From Clostridium arbusti SL206 (GTDB taxonomy: Bacteria; Bacillota; Clostridia; Clostridiales; Clostridiaceae): a DNA stretch of 51,561 nt. The translations under genes were made by a program, and so were the position numbers. The notes beneath the pieces were generated by a model. The model made no database searches and was not told the DNA's origin. It saw only the letters and a list, made by a program, of their open reading frames with translations. The DNA is taken from the NCBI RefSeq assembly GCF_000246895.1, contig NZ_BAEV01000014.1, positions 1 to 51,561 of the forward strand. Direction: 5' to 3'. Shown here in pieces: positions 18,440 to 27,877 of this stretch (position 1 is the stretch's first letter; each line of letters starts with the position of its first letter).

Positions 18440-20704
18440 TTAACTTTTGCTTTTATCATTAATTACTATTTCTCCATCTTTAATATCTATTATTGCAGTG
18501 CCTCCATTAGATAAACTTCCAAAAAGAACTTCATCTACAAAATAAGGCTTAATTTTTTGCTGTACTACTCTGAGTATCTCCCTTGCTCCATAAATTGAAG
18601 AATATCCTTTTTCCGCAATCCATTTATAACAATTATCTGTAACCTTTAATTTTATATTTTTTGCCAAGAGTTTTTCTTCAAATTCTCTTATAGCTTTCTT
18701 TGCTATAAGAAGAGACATAGACTCATCCATATTATTAAAGAGAACAACATCATCCAGCCTATTTCTAAATTCTGGTGAAAATACTCTTTCAACTTCTTTT
18801 TTAATTTCTTCGCCTTCAAGTTTTCTTTCACCAAATCCAATTATAGATTTTCCAACCTTTGAAGCTCCTGCATTAGATGTCATTATTAGAATAACATTTC
18901 TAAAATCTGCTTTTTTACCTGTATTATCTGTAAGTGTAGCATAATCCATTAACTGTAGTAAAACATTTAAAACATCTGGATGAACCTTTTCTATCTCATC
19001 TAGAAGAAGTACACAATAAGGAGTTTTTCTTATCGCATCAGTTAAAAGTCCGCCTTCCTCATAACCTACATATCCTGGAGGAGACCCTATAAGCTTAGCT
19101 ACAGAATGCTTTTCCTGATATTCACTCATATCAAACCTTATAAGTGGAATTCCTAGAGATTCTGCTAATTTTTTTGAAATCTCAGTTTTTCCAACTCCAG
19201 TAGGTCCCACAAAAAGTAGATTAGCAACAGTTCTATCATCATCGTTAAAACCTGCTCTAGAACGTTTTATAGCTCTAACTACAGTTTCTATGGCTTTATC
19301 CTGAGAATATATTTCTTTCTTTATAGTACTTTCAAGATTTCTTAACTTATCAACTTCATTAGTTGAAACATTTTGTTCTGGAATCTTTGCTATGGAAGAA
19401 ACAATTTTTTGAACATCCTCTTCATTAATTATACTAATATCCTTTTCATTAGTTTTGTGTATCTTAACATAAGCTCCTACCTCATCAATAACATCAATGG
19501 CCTTGTCTGGCAGGAATCTATCATTTATATATTTTGCAGATAATTCCGCTGCAGCCCTTAATGCATCATCAGTATATTTAACCTCATGAAATTTTTCATA
19601 ATTTTCGCGAAGCCCAAGTAAAATGGCATAGGTATCTTCCACTGAAGGCTCTAATATTTCTATTTTTTGGAACCTTCTAGATAATGCTCTATCCTTTTCA
19701 AAAAGTTTCTTGTATTCATCGTAAGTAGTTGCCCCTATAAATTTTATTCTTCCATCTAGTAAAAATGGTTTAAGAATATTTGAGGCATCCATAGATCCAC
19801 CCGAAACTGCTCCAGCTCCAACTATATTATGAATTTCATCAATGTAAACAATAGTATTTTTTTTATTCCTAAGCTTATTTAATATCTTTTTAATTCTTTC
19901 TTCAAAATCTCCTCTATACCTAGTTCCCGCAAGTATACTCCCCATATCTAGATAGTAGACACTACTTCCCCTAAGCACTTTAGGAACTTTGTTTTTAACA
20001 ATTAAATTTGCTAATCCTTCCATTATCGCCGTTTTTCCAACTCCAGGTTCACCCACATGAACAGGATTATTTTTAAACCTTCTTGCTAATACTTGAATAG
20101 TCTTTTCTAAAATATCTTCTCTTCCTATAAGAGGGTCAATCTTGCCACTTCTTGCCTTTTCAGTTAGATCAACAGTGAATTTACTTATAAAGCTTTCTCT
20201 CTTTTCAATTTCACTAACTTGATCATCCTCATATCTTTCGCTACTTATTTCACTGCGTTCTTCATTATCTTTATCTTCTAAATTAGATATACCATGAGTA
20301 ATATACTTTAAAATATCAAGTCTTTCTATACCTTGTTTTCTTAAAAAGTATCCTCCAAAGGATTCTTCCTCCTCATACATTGCTACAATTATATCACCTA
20401 ACTTAATATTATCCTTTCCTGCCGCTAATATATGCTGTGCTGCGTTATTTAAAACGCTCTGCATAGCTTCTGTTTGAACAGGTTCACTATTTTCCACAAT
20501 AGATATATTGTCTTTAAAGTAAGCCTTTAGGTCACCTTTTAGTACCTCTACATCTCCACCACAATTTTCTATTAGTCTTTTTCCTTCATTAAAAAACAGT
20601 GAGGCATAAAGAATATGCTCGGGTGTAAGATATTCATGATTTTTATCTTTAGCTTCGCTATATGCTGCAGTAATAATTTCATTTAATAAATTATCTATTT
20701 TCAT
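18440..20704 (-). CDS. clpA: ATP-dependent Clp protease ATP-binding subunit ClpA
   Basis: AAA+ unfoldase that feeds substrates to ClpP. The 754 residues comprise an N-domain with two Clp repeats (1-145), a first ATPase module with Walker A GEPGVGKT at 218-225, and a second with GPTGVGKT near residue 490 and VLLLDEIEK. The ClpP-docking IGF loop is present (KSIIGFGERK). There is no ClpB/ClpC-type middle coiled coil, and the adaptor gene clpS lies 3 bp upstream. Together these identify ClpA over ClpC. ClpP is not in this window. Confidence 0.94.
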   Translation of the reverse strand: MKIDNLLNEIITAAYSEAKDKNHEYLTPEHILYASLFFNEGKRLIENCGGDVEVLKGDLKAYFKDNISIVENSEPVQTEAMQSVLNNAAQHILAAGKDNIKLGDIIVAMYEEEESFGGYFLRKQGIERLDILKYITHGISNLEDKDNEERSEISSERYEDDQVSEIEKRESFISKFTVDLTEKARSGKIDPLIGREDILEKTIQVLARRFKNNPVHVGEPGVGKTAIMEGLANLIVKNKVPKVLRGSSVYYLDMGSILAGTRYRGDFEERIKKILNKLRNKKNTIVYIDEIHNIVGAGAVSGGSMDASNILKPFLLDGRIKFIGATTYDEYKKLFEKDRALSRRFQKIEILEPSVEDTYAILLGLRENYEKFHEVKYTDDALRAAAELSAKYINDRFLPDKAIDVIDEVGAYVKIHKTNEKDISIINEEDVQKIVSSIAKIPEQNVSTNEVDKLRNLESTIKKEIYSQDKAIETVVRAIKRSRAGFNDDDRTVANLLFVGPTGVGKTEISKKLAESLGIPLIRFDMSEYQEKHSVAKLIGSPPGYVGYEEGGLLTDAIRKTPYCVLLLDEIEKVHPDVLNVLLQLMDYATLTDNTGKKADFRNVILIMTSNAGASKVGKSIIGFGERKLEGEEIKKEVERVFSPEFRNRLDDVVLFNNMDESMSLLIAKKAIREFEEKLLAKNIKLKVTDNCYKWIAEKGYSSIYGAREILRVVQQKIKPYFVDEVLFGSLSNGGTAIIDIKDGEIVINDKSKS

Positions 20705-20707
20705 ACA

Positions 20708-21007
20708 CTATTCCTCTTCCATACTTAATTTAAAGGGAAACCCACCTTTTTCTGCCATATTCATAGCCTGATTCATCTTAGTTCTTGCTATATCATATGT
20801 ATATATACCAGCAATGCCAATACCTTTCTTATGCACATCATACATAATCTTCGTTGCTTCAATAGCACTTTTATTAAATATTCCCGTGAGTATCTGAATA
20901 ACAAACTCCATAGTCGTATAATCATCATTATGCATAATTACCTTATACATCTTGGGCTTTCTTATACTTATCTTATGTTCTTCCTTTATAATAGTTTTTT
21001 CTGACAC
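20708..21007 (-). CDS. clpS: ClpS adaptor protein
   Basis: N-end-rule adaptor that binds the ClpA N-domain and delivers substrates with destabilising N-termini. The core YKVIMHNDDYTTMEFV and the later VHKKGIGIAGIYTYDIA are diagnostic. I place the start at the GTG at 21007, with AGGAAG just upstream, giving 99 residues, the usual size; the frame extends to 21070 but without a comparable site. It is translated together with clpA, whose start is 3 bp beyond its stop. Confidence 0.93.
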   Translation of the reverse strand: MSEKTIIKEEHKISIRKPKMYKVIMHNDDYTTMEFVIQILTGIFNKSAIEATKIMYDVHKKGIGIAGIYTYDIARTKMNQAMNMAEKGGFPFKLSMEEE

Positions 21008-21118
21008 TATATCACTTCCTAACAATACAGTTAATTCAGTTGTATTATATTTATATGTCAATAATATCATAAACTTTAAATAATATTTATAGTTTTATAT
21101 ATAATATTTCTAAAATAA

Positions 21119-21147
21119 ATAAAAAAGCCCTATAAAGAGCTTTTTTA
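21119..21147. terminator. Bidirectional terminator
   Basis: AAAAAGC...GCTTTTT hairpin with A- and T-runs on either side, between the frameshifted membrane-protein gene and clpS. Confidence 0.75.
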
Positions 21148-21214
21148 TTTTAATCATATTATCTCTGAACACTAAGTATTTGACCTGTATTGTCACCATT
21201 TTAACTTATAAGAT

Positions 21215-21620
21215 TTATCTTATAGCTTTAACTTTCACAATATTTTGATATAGTGATAAAAGAGGGACTCCAAAACCATAGGTTTTAATTTCATATCTTC
21301 TATTAATTCTAAGTCCTCCATATATATCAGCAGAATCGAATTTAAATTCTAATAGGCTATCCGTATTTTCAAATACTTTTGTATTTCCATCTTGCATCTC
21401 TGTATAAATCAAGTACTTATTGCTATTGCTCTCTCTTTTTATTTGCTTATTTGCAATAGTTACTATATAAGTGCTTCTAAAAAAAGTGTGGAAAATATGA
21501 AAATAAACCAAATATTATAACAACAGCAATTAACACTACTCCAAACCTAAACTTTAGTTTTTTATTAAGTTTAAATCTATAGGCATTACTTTTAAATCTA
21601 TGAAAATTATTTTTTCTCAT
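21215..21620 (-). pseudogene. DUF1523-like membrane-anchored protein, frameshifted
   Basis: An ATG at 21620 behind GAGGGGAT starts a basic N-terminus with one membrane helix (GVVLIAVVIIFGLFSYF). The frame stops at a TAG within a seven-T run at about 21480-21486. With six T's the frame continues straight into the downstream open frame, making about 130 residues. The distal part (TYIVTIANKQ, VFENTDSLLEFKFDSADIYG, YGFGVPLLS) resembles the extracytoplasmic DUF1523-type domain. The function is unknown. The break is a single homopolymer base and may be an assembly error. Confidence 0.65.
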
Positions 21621-21827
21621 AAAATCCCCTCAATTTTAATAATACATTCTACTTTATTCTTATTATTTTTTTTCAAAGATTATTATATAGAAATAAATGT
21701 TTTCAAATTAATACTTTATTTAAAGTAAAAAATACCAGTGTTTAAGCTATGCTTAAAATCAATATTTTCCCTTTAAACTAGAAGAGCACTCTAATAAGAA
21801 TGCTCTCCTGGTTCTTTTTACAATAAA

Positions 21828-21995
21828 TTATCTACTTCTAATTAATAATTCATTGTATTTGTTTAGTAACTTGTCTAAATTCTGACTTAAATCTACTAAC
21901 TCTGGATCAGTTAATTCTACTTTTTCATTCATTAACTGATACATTAAACTTCTAAGATCTTCAATTTTTTCTGCTATTTTTTCTATTTGTAACAT
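21828..21995 (-). CDS. Spo0E-like aspartyl-phosphate phosphatase
   Basis: A 55-residue two-helix protein with the Spo0E signature LVDLSQNLDKLLNKY (SQELD-like). These proteins dephosphorylate Spo0A~P and delay sporulation. The start is set at 21995, where AAGGAGGGA lies 6-8 bases upstream; the longer frame to 22028 reads through that site. It is a single gene between the frameshifted DUF1523-like gene and the hydrogenase terminator. Confidence 0.85.
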   Translation of the reverse strand: MLQIEKIAEKIEDLRSLMYQLMNEKVELTDPELVDLSQNLDKLLNKYNELLIRSR

Positions 21996-22081
21996 AATAT
22001 CCCTCCTTCCATTACCATATAGTAACAAAATTCAGGAATATTTGCATAAATTTATGTAAATATTAATTTACTTTTTTAGGC

Positions 22082-22116
22082 ATAAAAAATACACACTAGC
22101 ATTTTTACTAATGTGT
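22082..22116 (-). terminator. Terminator of the hydrogenase gene
   Basis: A 9-bp stem (22091-22099 with 22108-22116, one G-U) is followed by T's on the minus strand. Confidence 0.7.
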
Positions 22117-22266
22117 AAAGATTTTTAATAATCATATATATTTTTTTAATATTTTCAATTGTAATTTAATACATAATCAAATAAAATTTCAATGACCACT
22201 TCACATTCATACAGCTATTTTTATATATAATATGAAATATATAAAATAAATGGATTATGTTTGTAA

Positions 22267-23643
22267 TTATTCACCCAAGATGTGATTTTTTGAACTATAT
22301 GAAGTATGTAGTATTTGTTCAGCTAATGGGCTTAATGGTTTCTCAAAAAATCCCTCATATACTTTTATGATATCAGGATTTTCATGGGCAAGCCTCTGTG
22401 TAACATTTTGATCTTTATTATAAAGTCCTGCAATTCTCTTTTTGCGAACCTTATCTGCCATAGGTATTTTAACTTTAGGTTGTCCACCACCACCAATGCA
22501 ACCTCCTCGACAAGTCATTACTTCAACAAAATCGTATTTTTTTTCTCCACTTTTTACTTTTTCAATGAGCTTTCTTGCATTAGCTGTTCCATGTACAATG
22601 GCAATATTAACAGTATAATTACCCATTGTAACCTGTGCTTCTCTAATGCCATCCATATCCCCTACAACCTCTAAGTTGTATAAATCCTTAGGTGGATTTT
22701 CTCCAGTTACATAATAATATGCTGTTCTAATAGCGGATTCCATAACTCCACCTGTAATCCCGAAGATTATACCACCACCTGAACCTCTAGATAATAATGA
22801 ATCATATTTTGAACCTTGAATAGCTTGAAAATCTATATTACTTTCCTTAATCCAATTTGCCAACTCTCTTACAGTAATAACATAATCCATATCACGCATA
22901 GTCTCATCATTATAATATTTACCAGAATCATTTTTTTCAGCACGGGTAATTTCATATTTTTTTGCAGTGCATGGTGTTAAAGCAACATTCACAATTTTTT
23001 TAGGATCTATACCTGCTTGCTTAGCAAAATAAGTTTTTATGGTTGGACCCTGCATAAGTATAGGGCTTTTGGATGATGATAAATTATTAATGAGTTCAGG
23101 ATAATATATTTCAACGAATTCCACCCAGGCTGGACAGCAGCTTGTAAATTGTGGCAAAGGATTTTTACCACTTGTAATTCTCTTAACTAATTCTGAAGCT
23201 TCTTCAGTTATAGTCAAGTCTGCTCCAAAGGTAGTGTCAAAAACATAATCTGCTCCAAGACTTTTTAATACAGCAACCATTTTATCTTCCACATAAGTTC
23301 CCGGTTCCATACCAAAAGCTTCTCCAAGTGATACACGTACGGAAGGAGAAGTCTGAAATACAACAATTTTGTCTGGATCATTAATTGCATCTTTTACTTC
23401 TTTAACGTTAGAAACCTCTGTAATTGAATAAACAGGACAAATATTAGCACACTGACCACAATAGATACATATAGCTTTATCTCCCGTCTTTTCTAAATCA
23501 TAGTGTCCATATACAGAAATTTCTTCAGTACAGACTTTTTTACATAATTTGCATTTAATACAAAGTTCCTCATGTCTCATAATTGATGGATTATCTTTTT
23601 CAATAGGAACTCTAATATCTGTAAATTGATGTTTATCACTCAT
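22267..23643 (-). CDS. Monomeric [FeFe] hydrogenase
   Basis: Reversible proton/H2 catalysis with ferredoxin as partner, in the cytoplasm. The 458 residues begin with two [4Fe-4S] sites (Cys 28/31/34/38 and 59/62/65/69). The H-cluster domain follows with all four cluster cysteines: TSCCPAW at 167-173, TPCTAKKYE at 223-231 and VEVMTCRGGCIGGGGQP at 373-389. The proton-relay cysteine (C169) is kept. The second motif has Thr in place of the usual Met (MPC), and the third has TCRGGC in place of ACPGGC. It lacks the extra N-terminal domains of the clostridial CpI type. Maturases are not in the window. Confidence 0.92.
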   Translation of the reverse strand: MSDKHQFTDIRVPIEKDNPSIMRHEELCIKCKLCKKVCTEEISVYGHYDLEKTGDKAICIYCGQCANICPVYSITEVSNVKEVKDAINDPDKIVVFQTSPSVRVSLGEAFGMEPGTYVEDKMVAVLKSLGADYVFDTTFGADLTITEEASELVKRITSGKNPLPQFTSCCPAWVEFVEIYYPELINNLSSSKSPILMQGPTIKTYFAKQAGIDPKKIVNVALTPCTAKKYEITRAEKNDSGKYYNDETMRDMDYVITVRELANWIKESNIDFQAIQGSKYDSLLSRGSGGGIIFGITGGVMESAIRTAYYYVTGENPPKDLYNLEVVGDMDGIREAQVTMGNYTVNIAIVHGTANARKLIEKVKSGEKKYDFVEVMTCRGGCIGGGGQPKVKIPMADKVRKKRIAGLYNKDQNVTQRLAHENPDIIKVYEGFFEKPLSPLAEQILHTSYSSKNHILGE

Positions 23644-23850
23644 TTATACATCCTCCTTAGACATTTTATCGAATATTTTTATTACATTATAATTTTTACA
23701 TATTTTTTCATTGATTACAAGTATACTCCATTAATTTTTATTTTTAACTAATAATATTTATTTTTCCTTTTAAACTATAGATATTTTATATAATTCTTTA
23801 TTCTCTCAGTTACATATACCTATACAAATATATTATTTAGCAGAGAAATG
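23644..23850. other. Hydrogenase upstream region
   Basis: AT-rich non-coding DNA holding the hydrogenase ribosome binding site (AAGGAGGAT). No promoter is clear enough to place, and no other gene or structure is seen before the terminator at 23851. Confidence 0.4.
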
Positions 23851-23912
23851 AAAAAGTACAAATGTTATTAGTCATAATTATATTTAGATGACTAATAATA
23901 TTTGTACTTTTT
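23851..23912. terminator. Terminator of the ATP-grasp operon
   Basis: A 24-bp stem (23851-23874 with 23889-23912, one G-U) has a 14-base loop and A/T-runs on both sides. Confidence 0.85.
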
Positions 23913-23948
23913 ATAATTAAAGGAAAATTTATTCCAAACTATGTATTT

Positions 23949-24857
23949 TTACTCCTTTATTAATGTTTCCAATATAAAAACATAACTTTTTTCTCTATCA
24001 TAATCCCAAAGCCAACAATCAATTGCATCAAGTTCTAATTTTTTATTTATTATACGATCCCATATATCTTCTGCTGCCTGGGCCGCCCCCGATACCGGGC
24101 ATTTCATCGCTATTCTAATTACACCCTCAATATCGCTTTTTAATAATGCACCTTCAATTTCCTCATAGAACTTCTCTGTACCCTTTTTTGATGATAATTC
24201 CATTAAATCAAATCCTATAAATAATAAATCAATTGAATGATTTATTATGGATTGGTTGAAATCTTTTTCTGCTTCTTTTTTACAAATTCTAAATATTTTA
24301 ATTAAATCCTCAATATCACTTTTATCATAAAAATTTTGTGCATAAAGCAATATTATATTTATAGCTACTAATATTTGACTATGAACTCCTAAACAAACAC
24401 TAATATTATATTTGCCTAAATCCTGGTTCATATCATCACTTTTTATAATTCCATTTTTTAAATTCTCTAAGTATGCTTTTAGTTCCTTTATGCTATGTCT
24501 ATTTTCAACTAATTCAAAAAAGTCTTTATATATTTTATCTGTATTATTCATAAAATCAACTTTTTTAATTATAATATTACTTTCGTTAGTAACCTGCTGC
24601 ATTTTCAAAGCATCTTTCATACAATCTTCATTTATGTCCAGCAATATGACCTTTTCAAAATTATCACTTAAATAATTTAGATCAATGTCATAACATTTTC
24701 CCGCTCCCCATATGGCGATGGTTTTATCTTTACCTAACCTTAGCTCCTTGACACTTTTATCAATCATATCTCTTATGATTTTCCTGTGCTCATACCAATT
24801 TTCAAATTTTGAATCATCTTTGTCATATATACTTTTTATTAAATCATTAAATTCCAA
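23949..24857 (-). CDS. Rossmann-fold methyltransferase-like protein
   Basis: Last gene of the ATP-grasp operon. The 302 residues contain a nucleotide-binding start like class I SAM methyltransferases (IAIWGAGKCYDIDLNYL, then VILLDIN). An all-helical C-terminal half includes a cysteine-bearing AMKCPVSGAAQAAEDIW segment. I infer SAM binding but cannot name a substrate. The start is placed at TTG 24857, 8 bases after AGGAGG; the GTG at 24866 touches that site. The operon position suggests a role in modifying the same product as the ATP-grasp protein. Confidence 0.6.
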   Translation of the reverse strand: MEFNDLIKSIYDKDDSKFENWYEHRKIIRDMIDKSVKELRLGKDKTIAIWGAGKCYDIDLNYLSDNFEKVILLDINEDCMKDALKMQQVTNESNIIIKKVDFMNNTDKIYKDFFELVENRHSIKELKAYLENLKNGIIKSDDMNQDLGKYNISVCLGVHSQILVAINIILLYAQNFYDKSDIEDLIKIFRICKKEAEKDFNQSIINHSIDLLFIGFDLMELSSKKGTEKFYEEIEGALLKSDIEGVIRIAMKCPVSGAAQAAEDIWDRIINKKLELDAIDCWLWDYDREKSYVFILETLIKE

Positions 24858-24922
24858 AATAATCACCTCCTTTTTGTATAATATTCTGCAAAATAGGACA
24901 ATACCCTTTATATTTCATTCTA

Positions 24923-25414
24923 TTAATTCTCTTCATTATCAAAATCTTTTATCTTGTCCTGATTAATTAGAATTTCATATCTATATCTTGTATTAATTTT
25001 ACCAGCCTCTTTATAAGAAACAACAAAAACAGAAACCGTATTTGTCTTTCCTAAGTTATTTTTAAATATATCCATTGATTGTTTTGAAATAGATTTATTG
25101 ATACTTTTTAATATAGACTCCTTTTCCTCATTTGTATAATTATTTTTTATAGTTACATATTCATCAGTAATATCTACATTATCGGATAAAGTTTCCGATT
25201 TATCTATAGGTTCCGTTTGAAAAATATATTCCATTTTATCATTGTCATTAGTTCCTTTAGCTAAGTAATATCCATCTGTAGAATGCAATGTATAAGTTCC
25301 TATATAGGACTCACTTATAATCTTTTCCCTATATACTATAAATAAGGTAACCATCGCTATTATTACTACCATTACTGATAAACCTAGAATAATTTTAATT
25401 TTTCTTTTTTTCAT
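24923..25414 (-). CDS. Membrane-anchored extracytoplasmic protein, unknown
   Basis: A 163-residue protein with a basic N-terminus, one membrane helix (ILGLSVMVVIIAMVTLFIVY) and an outward polar domain of about 130 residues. I recognise no family. The ATG at 25414 follows AGGTGG at good spacing. Its stop-to-start distance from the ATP-grasp gene is about 11 bp, so the two are translated from one message. It could be a cell-envelope partner of the lipoprotein. Confidence 0.6.
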   Translation of the reverse strand: MKKRKIKIILGLSVMVVIIAMVTLFIVYREKIISESYIGTYTLHSTDGYYLAKGTNDNDKMEYIFQTEPIDKSETLSDNVDITDEYVTIKNNYTNEEKESILKSINKSISKQSMDIFKNNLGKTNTVSVFVVSYKEAGKINTRYRYEILINQDKIKDFDNEEN

Positions 25415-25425
25415 TTCCACACCAC

Positions 25426-27855
25426 CTAATCAACATATATGGGAATATATATACAATTTTCTTTAGTAATTAAACTACCTAATCTACAATACATTCCGAT
25501 AAATTCATTTTTACTATAAAAACATCCTAATATAGGAAATAAATTTTTTCTTTTTTTATCATAGGTTGAATTTGATATATACCTTAAAGTCTTTATATTT
25601 ATTCTCTCCTGAAAAATATAGTTATCTAAATTATCTATAGATGACAATTGACCTCTTGTATATACTCCTAGTCCCTCTCTTTCCAATATAGGTTTACAAA
25701 TATAATCTATAGTTTTCATGGATTTATTACTTATATCTGTATAGGGAATATATTTTAATACTAGATTTTTTTCATAGGATGTAAAGAACTTCGTACTAAG
25801 CAACTCATATATAACTGCAAATAGTGATTTACTTTGTGCTATCAATGTTACAGGCTGATTTATGCAATTTTTATTGTTTATCCAATTGCCAACAGCCTTC
25901 ATATTAAATTTTTCAAACCAATTCAGTGGAAAATATCTATAGATCATATCAATTACTTCATCAAAATAATATAATTTATGATTTTCTACTCTCAAATTAT
26001 AAACATTACCTTTTATTACTTTTATATTATATTTACTACTAATTTTTTCTACCATATTAAAGATAATATCTATATTATAATAATCCTCATAATAACAAGT
26101 ACTAAATATTCCTATAGTTTTAGGGGTATATTTTAATATGTATTCCTCTATATTCCTACCAAGTATTTCTTCAAAATTTCTATTTGGATTTTCTATATTC
26201 CGTTTGTATCGTTTTATAAGATAATCATTTAGAGCAGTAGCTTCATATAAACCAGCGGGAGTTTCATTATTGAGCTCCATTAACTTCAAATTATTATCTA
26301 TATCTAAAGCCCAATCCATTCTACCTAAAATACTTAAATATTTAAAATCTTTTGTCGAATATATACTTTCATTTATACTGGTTATACCTAAAACATCATC
26401 AAGCCAGCCCTTATTTTCATATACAAACTCAGAAACTTTATTGAATAATTTTAATATTTCAGATGAAGCATTCTTCAATTCTTCAAATTTATCTTTACTT
26501 AAAATGACTTGGTCTAAAGAAATATATTCCCTTGCATTATTATAAGCACCCAGAAAGCCTTGTTCCACAAGATCCAAATTTACACTTTTAAATTCTTTAT
26601 CTTTTATATTTTCATTATATTTAATATGTAATTTAGTATCCTTTATTCCTATTGGAGTAACAAATGTTGTTTCATTATCTGTAAGATAATCATAATTCCA
26701 TCTTGAACATATTCCAGTGATTCCATTACAGGACAAATAAACCCCAAAATTGCAGAAGGCATCAATATTATGAGCATATCCTCTTTTTAATTCCACTATG
26801 TTATCTTTTCTTATTTGTCTAAACTCTTGAAGAATATAATATTGTGTACAATATTTAATATCATCTATAATTAACTTCCACTCTTCTTCAGAATATGAAC
26901 TGCCTATAAATACATCTTCACTATATCGTCCTAATATTGGCTTTATTACATATTTATTTTTATTTCCTCTAGCCTTATTTATATTCTCTTTAGATAATAA
27001 TTCTGTACATGGAATACATTCTTTTACTATTTTTGCAGTATAGTCATCCAATCTATCTTCGCTTAATAATTTATGAAAGTAGGCGAATATACCCTTACTT
27101 TGAAGAATTATTATTCTAGGATCATTTAATATTAATACTTTATTTTTTTCATATAATTTCAAAATGGCTTCTATATCATTGATCTCATATAAATTTTCAG
27201 TTGGAAACTGCCTCAATATAATATCAATGGATTTATCAAAGCAATATACTTTTTCATCTTTAACATGTACATTATTGCTTCCACCTAAAATTATATTCAT
27301 TTTGCTATCTTCAAGCCACTCTCTATATAGCATTGATAAATGAACTTCTTCATAATGGCAGGGATCTGCTAATATAAGCACATTAATTTTTCTATTGCCG
27401 TAATATTTTTCAGCTATAAAATTGAATTTATTTTTAAAGTTTTCTACAAACTCTTTATTTACATTATTATCACAGTTAAAATACTCACCTATTGCTAATT
27501 CTCTTTGAGCACAGGGCTTATCATAATTGCCTTCACTAAAAAATATTTTATCTTTATCTTCAATGAAGCAATCGTATCTTGTCCAAAAAACATCAGATAT
27601 TTCTCTATTTAAGTTTAGAATTTCGCTTTTAAGAGGAAAATCAGGAATCATTTCTTTATAATCTCTGTATTTAGTATTAATGTTATTCAATATGTCCAAA
27701 GATAGTCGGTGAATTGTAGTTGTATAATCTTTGATTTTCCTATACTCTGATTGAGTCAAATAAAAGGGATAGGGAGAATAAATATCTCCTTTCCTTTTGC
27801 AATGTATAGCATAATAATCAAAAAGCAATTTATCTACAACATTATTGTATTTCAT
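25426..27855 (-). CDS. Tandem glutathionylspermidine-synthase-like ATP-grasp ligase
   Basis: The 809 residues form two copies of a GspS-like pre-ATP-grasp plus ATP-grasp unit (about 1-404 and 430-809). Matching features are RYD95/RMD514, SEGNYDKP107/ELNNETP527, RQFP215/RYFP640, LQSKGIFA251/AQSKSLFA673, KPILGRYSED305/KPILEREGLG721, and a closing G-x-R stretch near 371-385/777-791. The second unit keeps the family's E-x-N-x-(D/E)-T-P and REG motifs; the first has lost them and may be structural. The family forms amide bonds using ATP. The start is at ATG 27855 behind GGAGAGGAAAT. The gene lies 22 bp after the lipoprotein gene, its probable partner or substrate. Confidence 0.75.
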   Translation of the reverse strand: MKYNNVVDKLLFDYYAIHCKRKGDIYSPYPFYLTQSEYRKIKDYTTTIHRLSLDILNNINTKYRDYKEMIPDFPLKSEILNLNREISDVFWTRYDCFIEDKDKIFFSEGNYDKPCAQRELAIGEYFNCDNNVNKEFVENFKNKFNFIAEKYYGNRKINVLILADPCHYEEVHLSMLYREWLEDSKMNIILGGSNNVHVKDEKVYCFDKSIDIILRQFPTENLYEINDIEAILKLYEKNKVLILNDPRIIILQSKGIFAYFHKLLSEDRLDDYTAKIVKECIPCTELLSKENINKARGNKNKYVIKPILGRYSEDVFIGSSYSEEEWKLIIDDIKYCTQYYILQEFRQIRKDNIVELKRGYAHNIDAFCNFGVYLSCNGITGICSRWNYDYLTDNETTFVTPIGIKDTKLHIKYNENIKDKEFKSVNLDLVEQGFLGAYNNAREYISLDQVILSKDKFEELKNASSEILKLFNKVSEFVYENKGWLDDVLGITSINESIYSTKDFKYLSILGRMDWALDIDNNLKLMELNNETPAGLYEATALNDYLIKRYKRNIENPNRNFEEILGRNIEEYILKYTPKTIGIFSTCYYEDYYNIDIIFNMVEKISSKYNIKVIKGNVYNLRVENHKLYYFDEVIDMIYRYFPLNWFEKFNMKAVGNWINNKNCINQPVTLIAQSKSLFAVIYELLSTKFFTSYEKNLVLKYIPYTDISNKSMKTIDYICKPILEREGLGVYTRGQLSSIDNLDNYIFQERINIKTLRYISNSTYDKKRKNLFPILGCFYSKNEFIGMYCRLGSLITKENCIYIPIYVD

Positions 27856-27877
27856 ATTTAAATATTTCCTCTCCTTT

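Noticed and set aside
21008-21070. N-terminal extension of ClpS starting at 21070
   Set aside because: The GTG at 21007 has a good ribosome binding site and gives the normal ClpS length.
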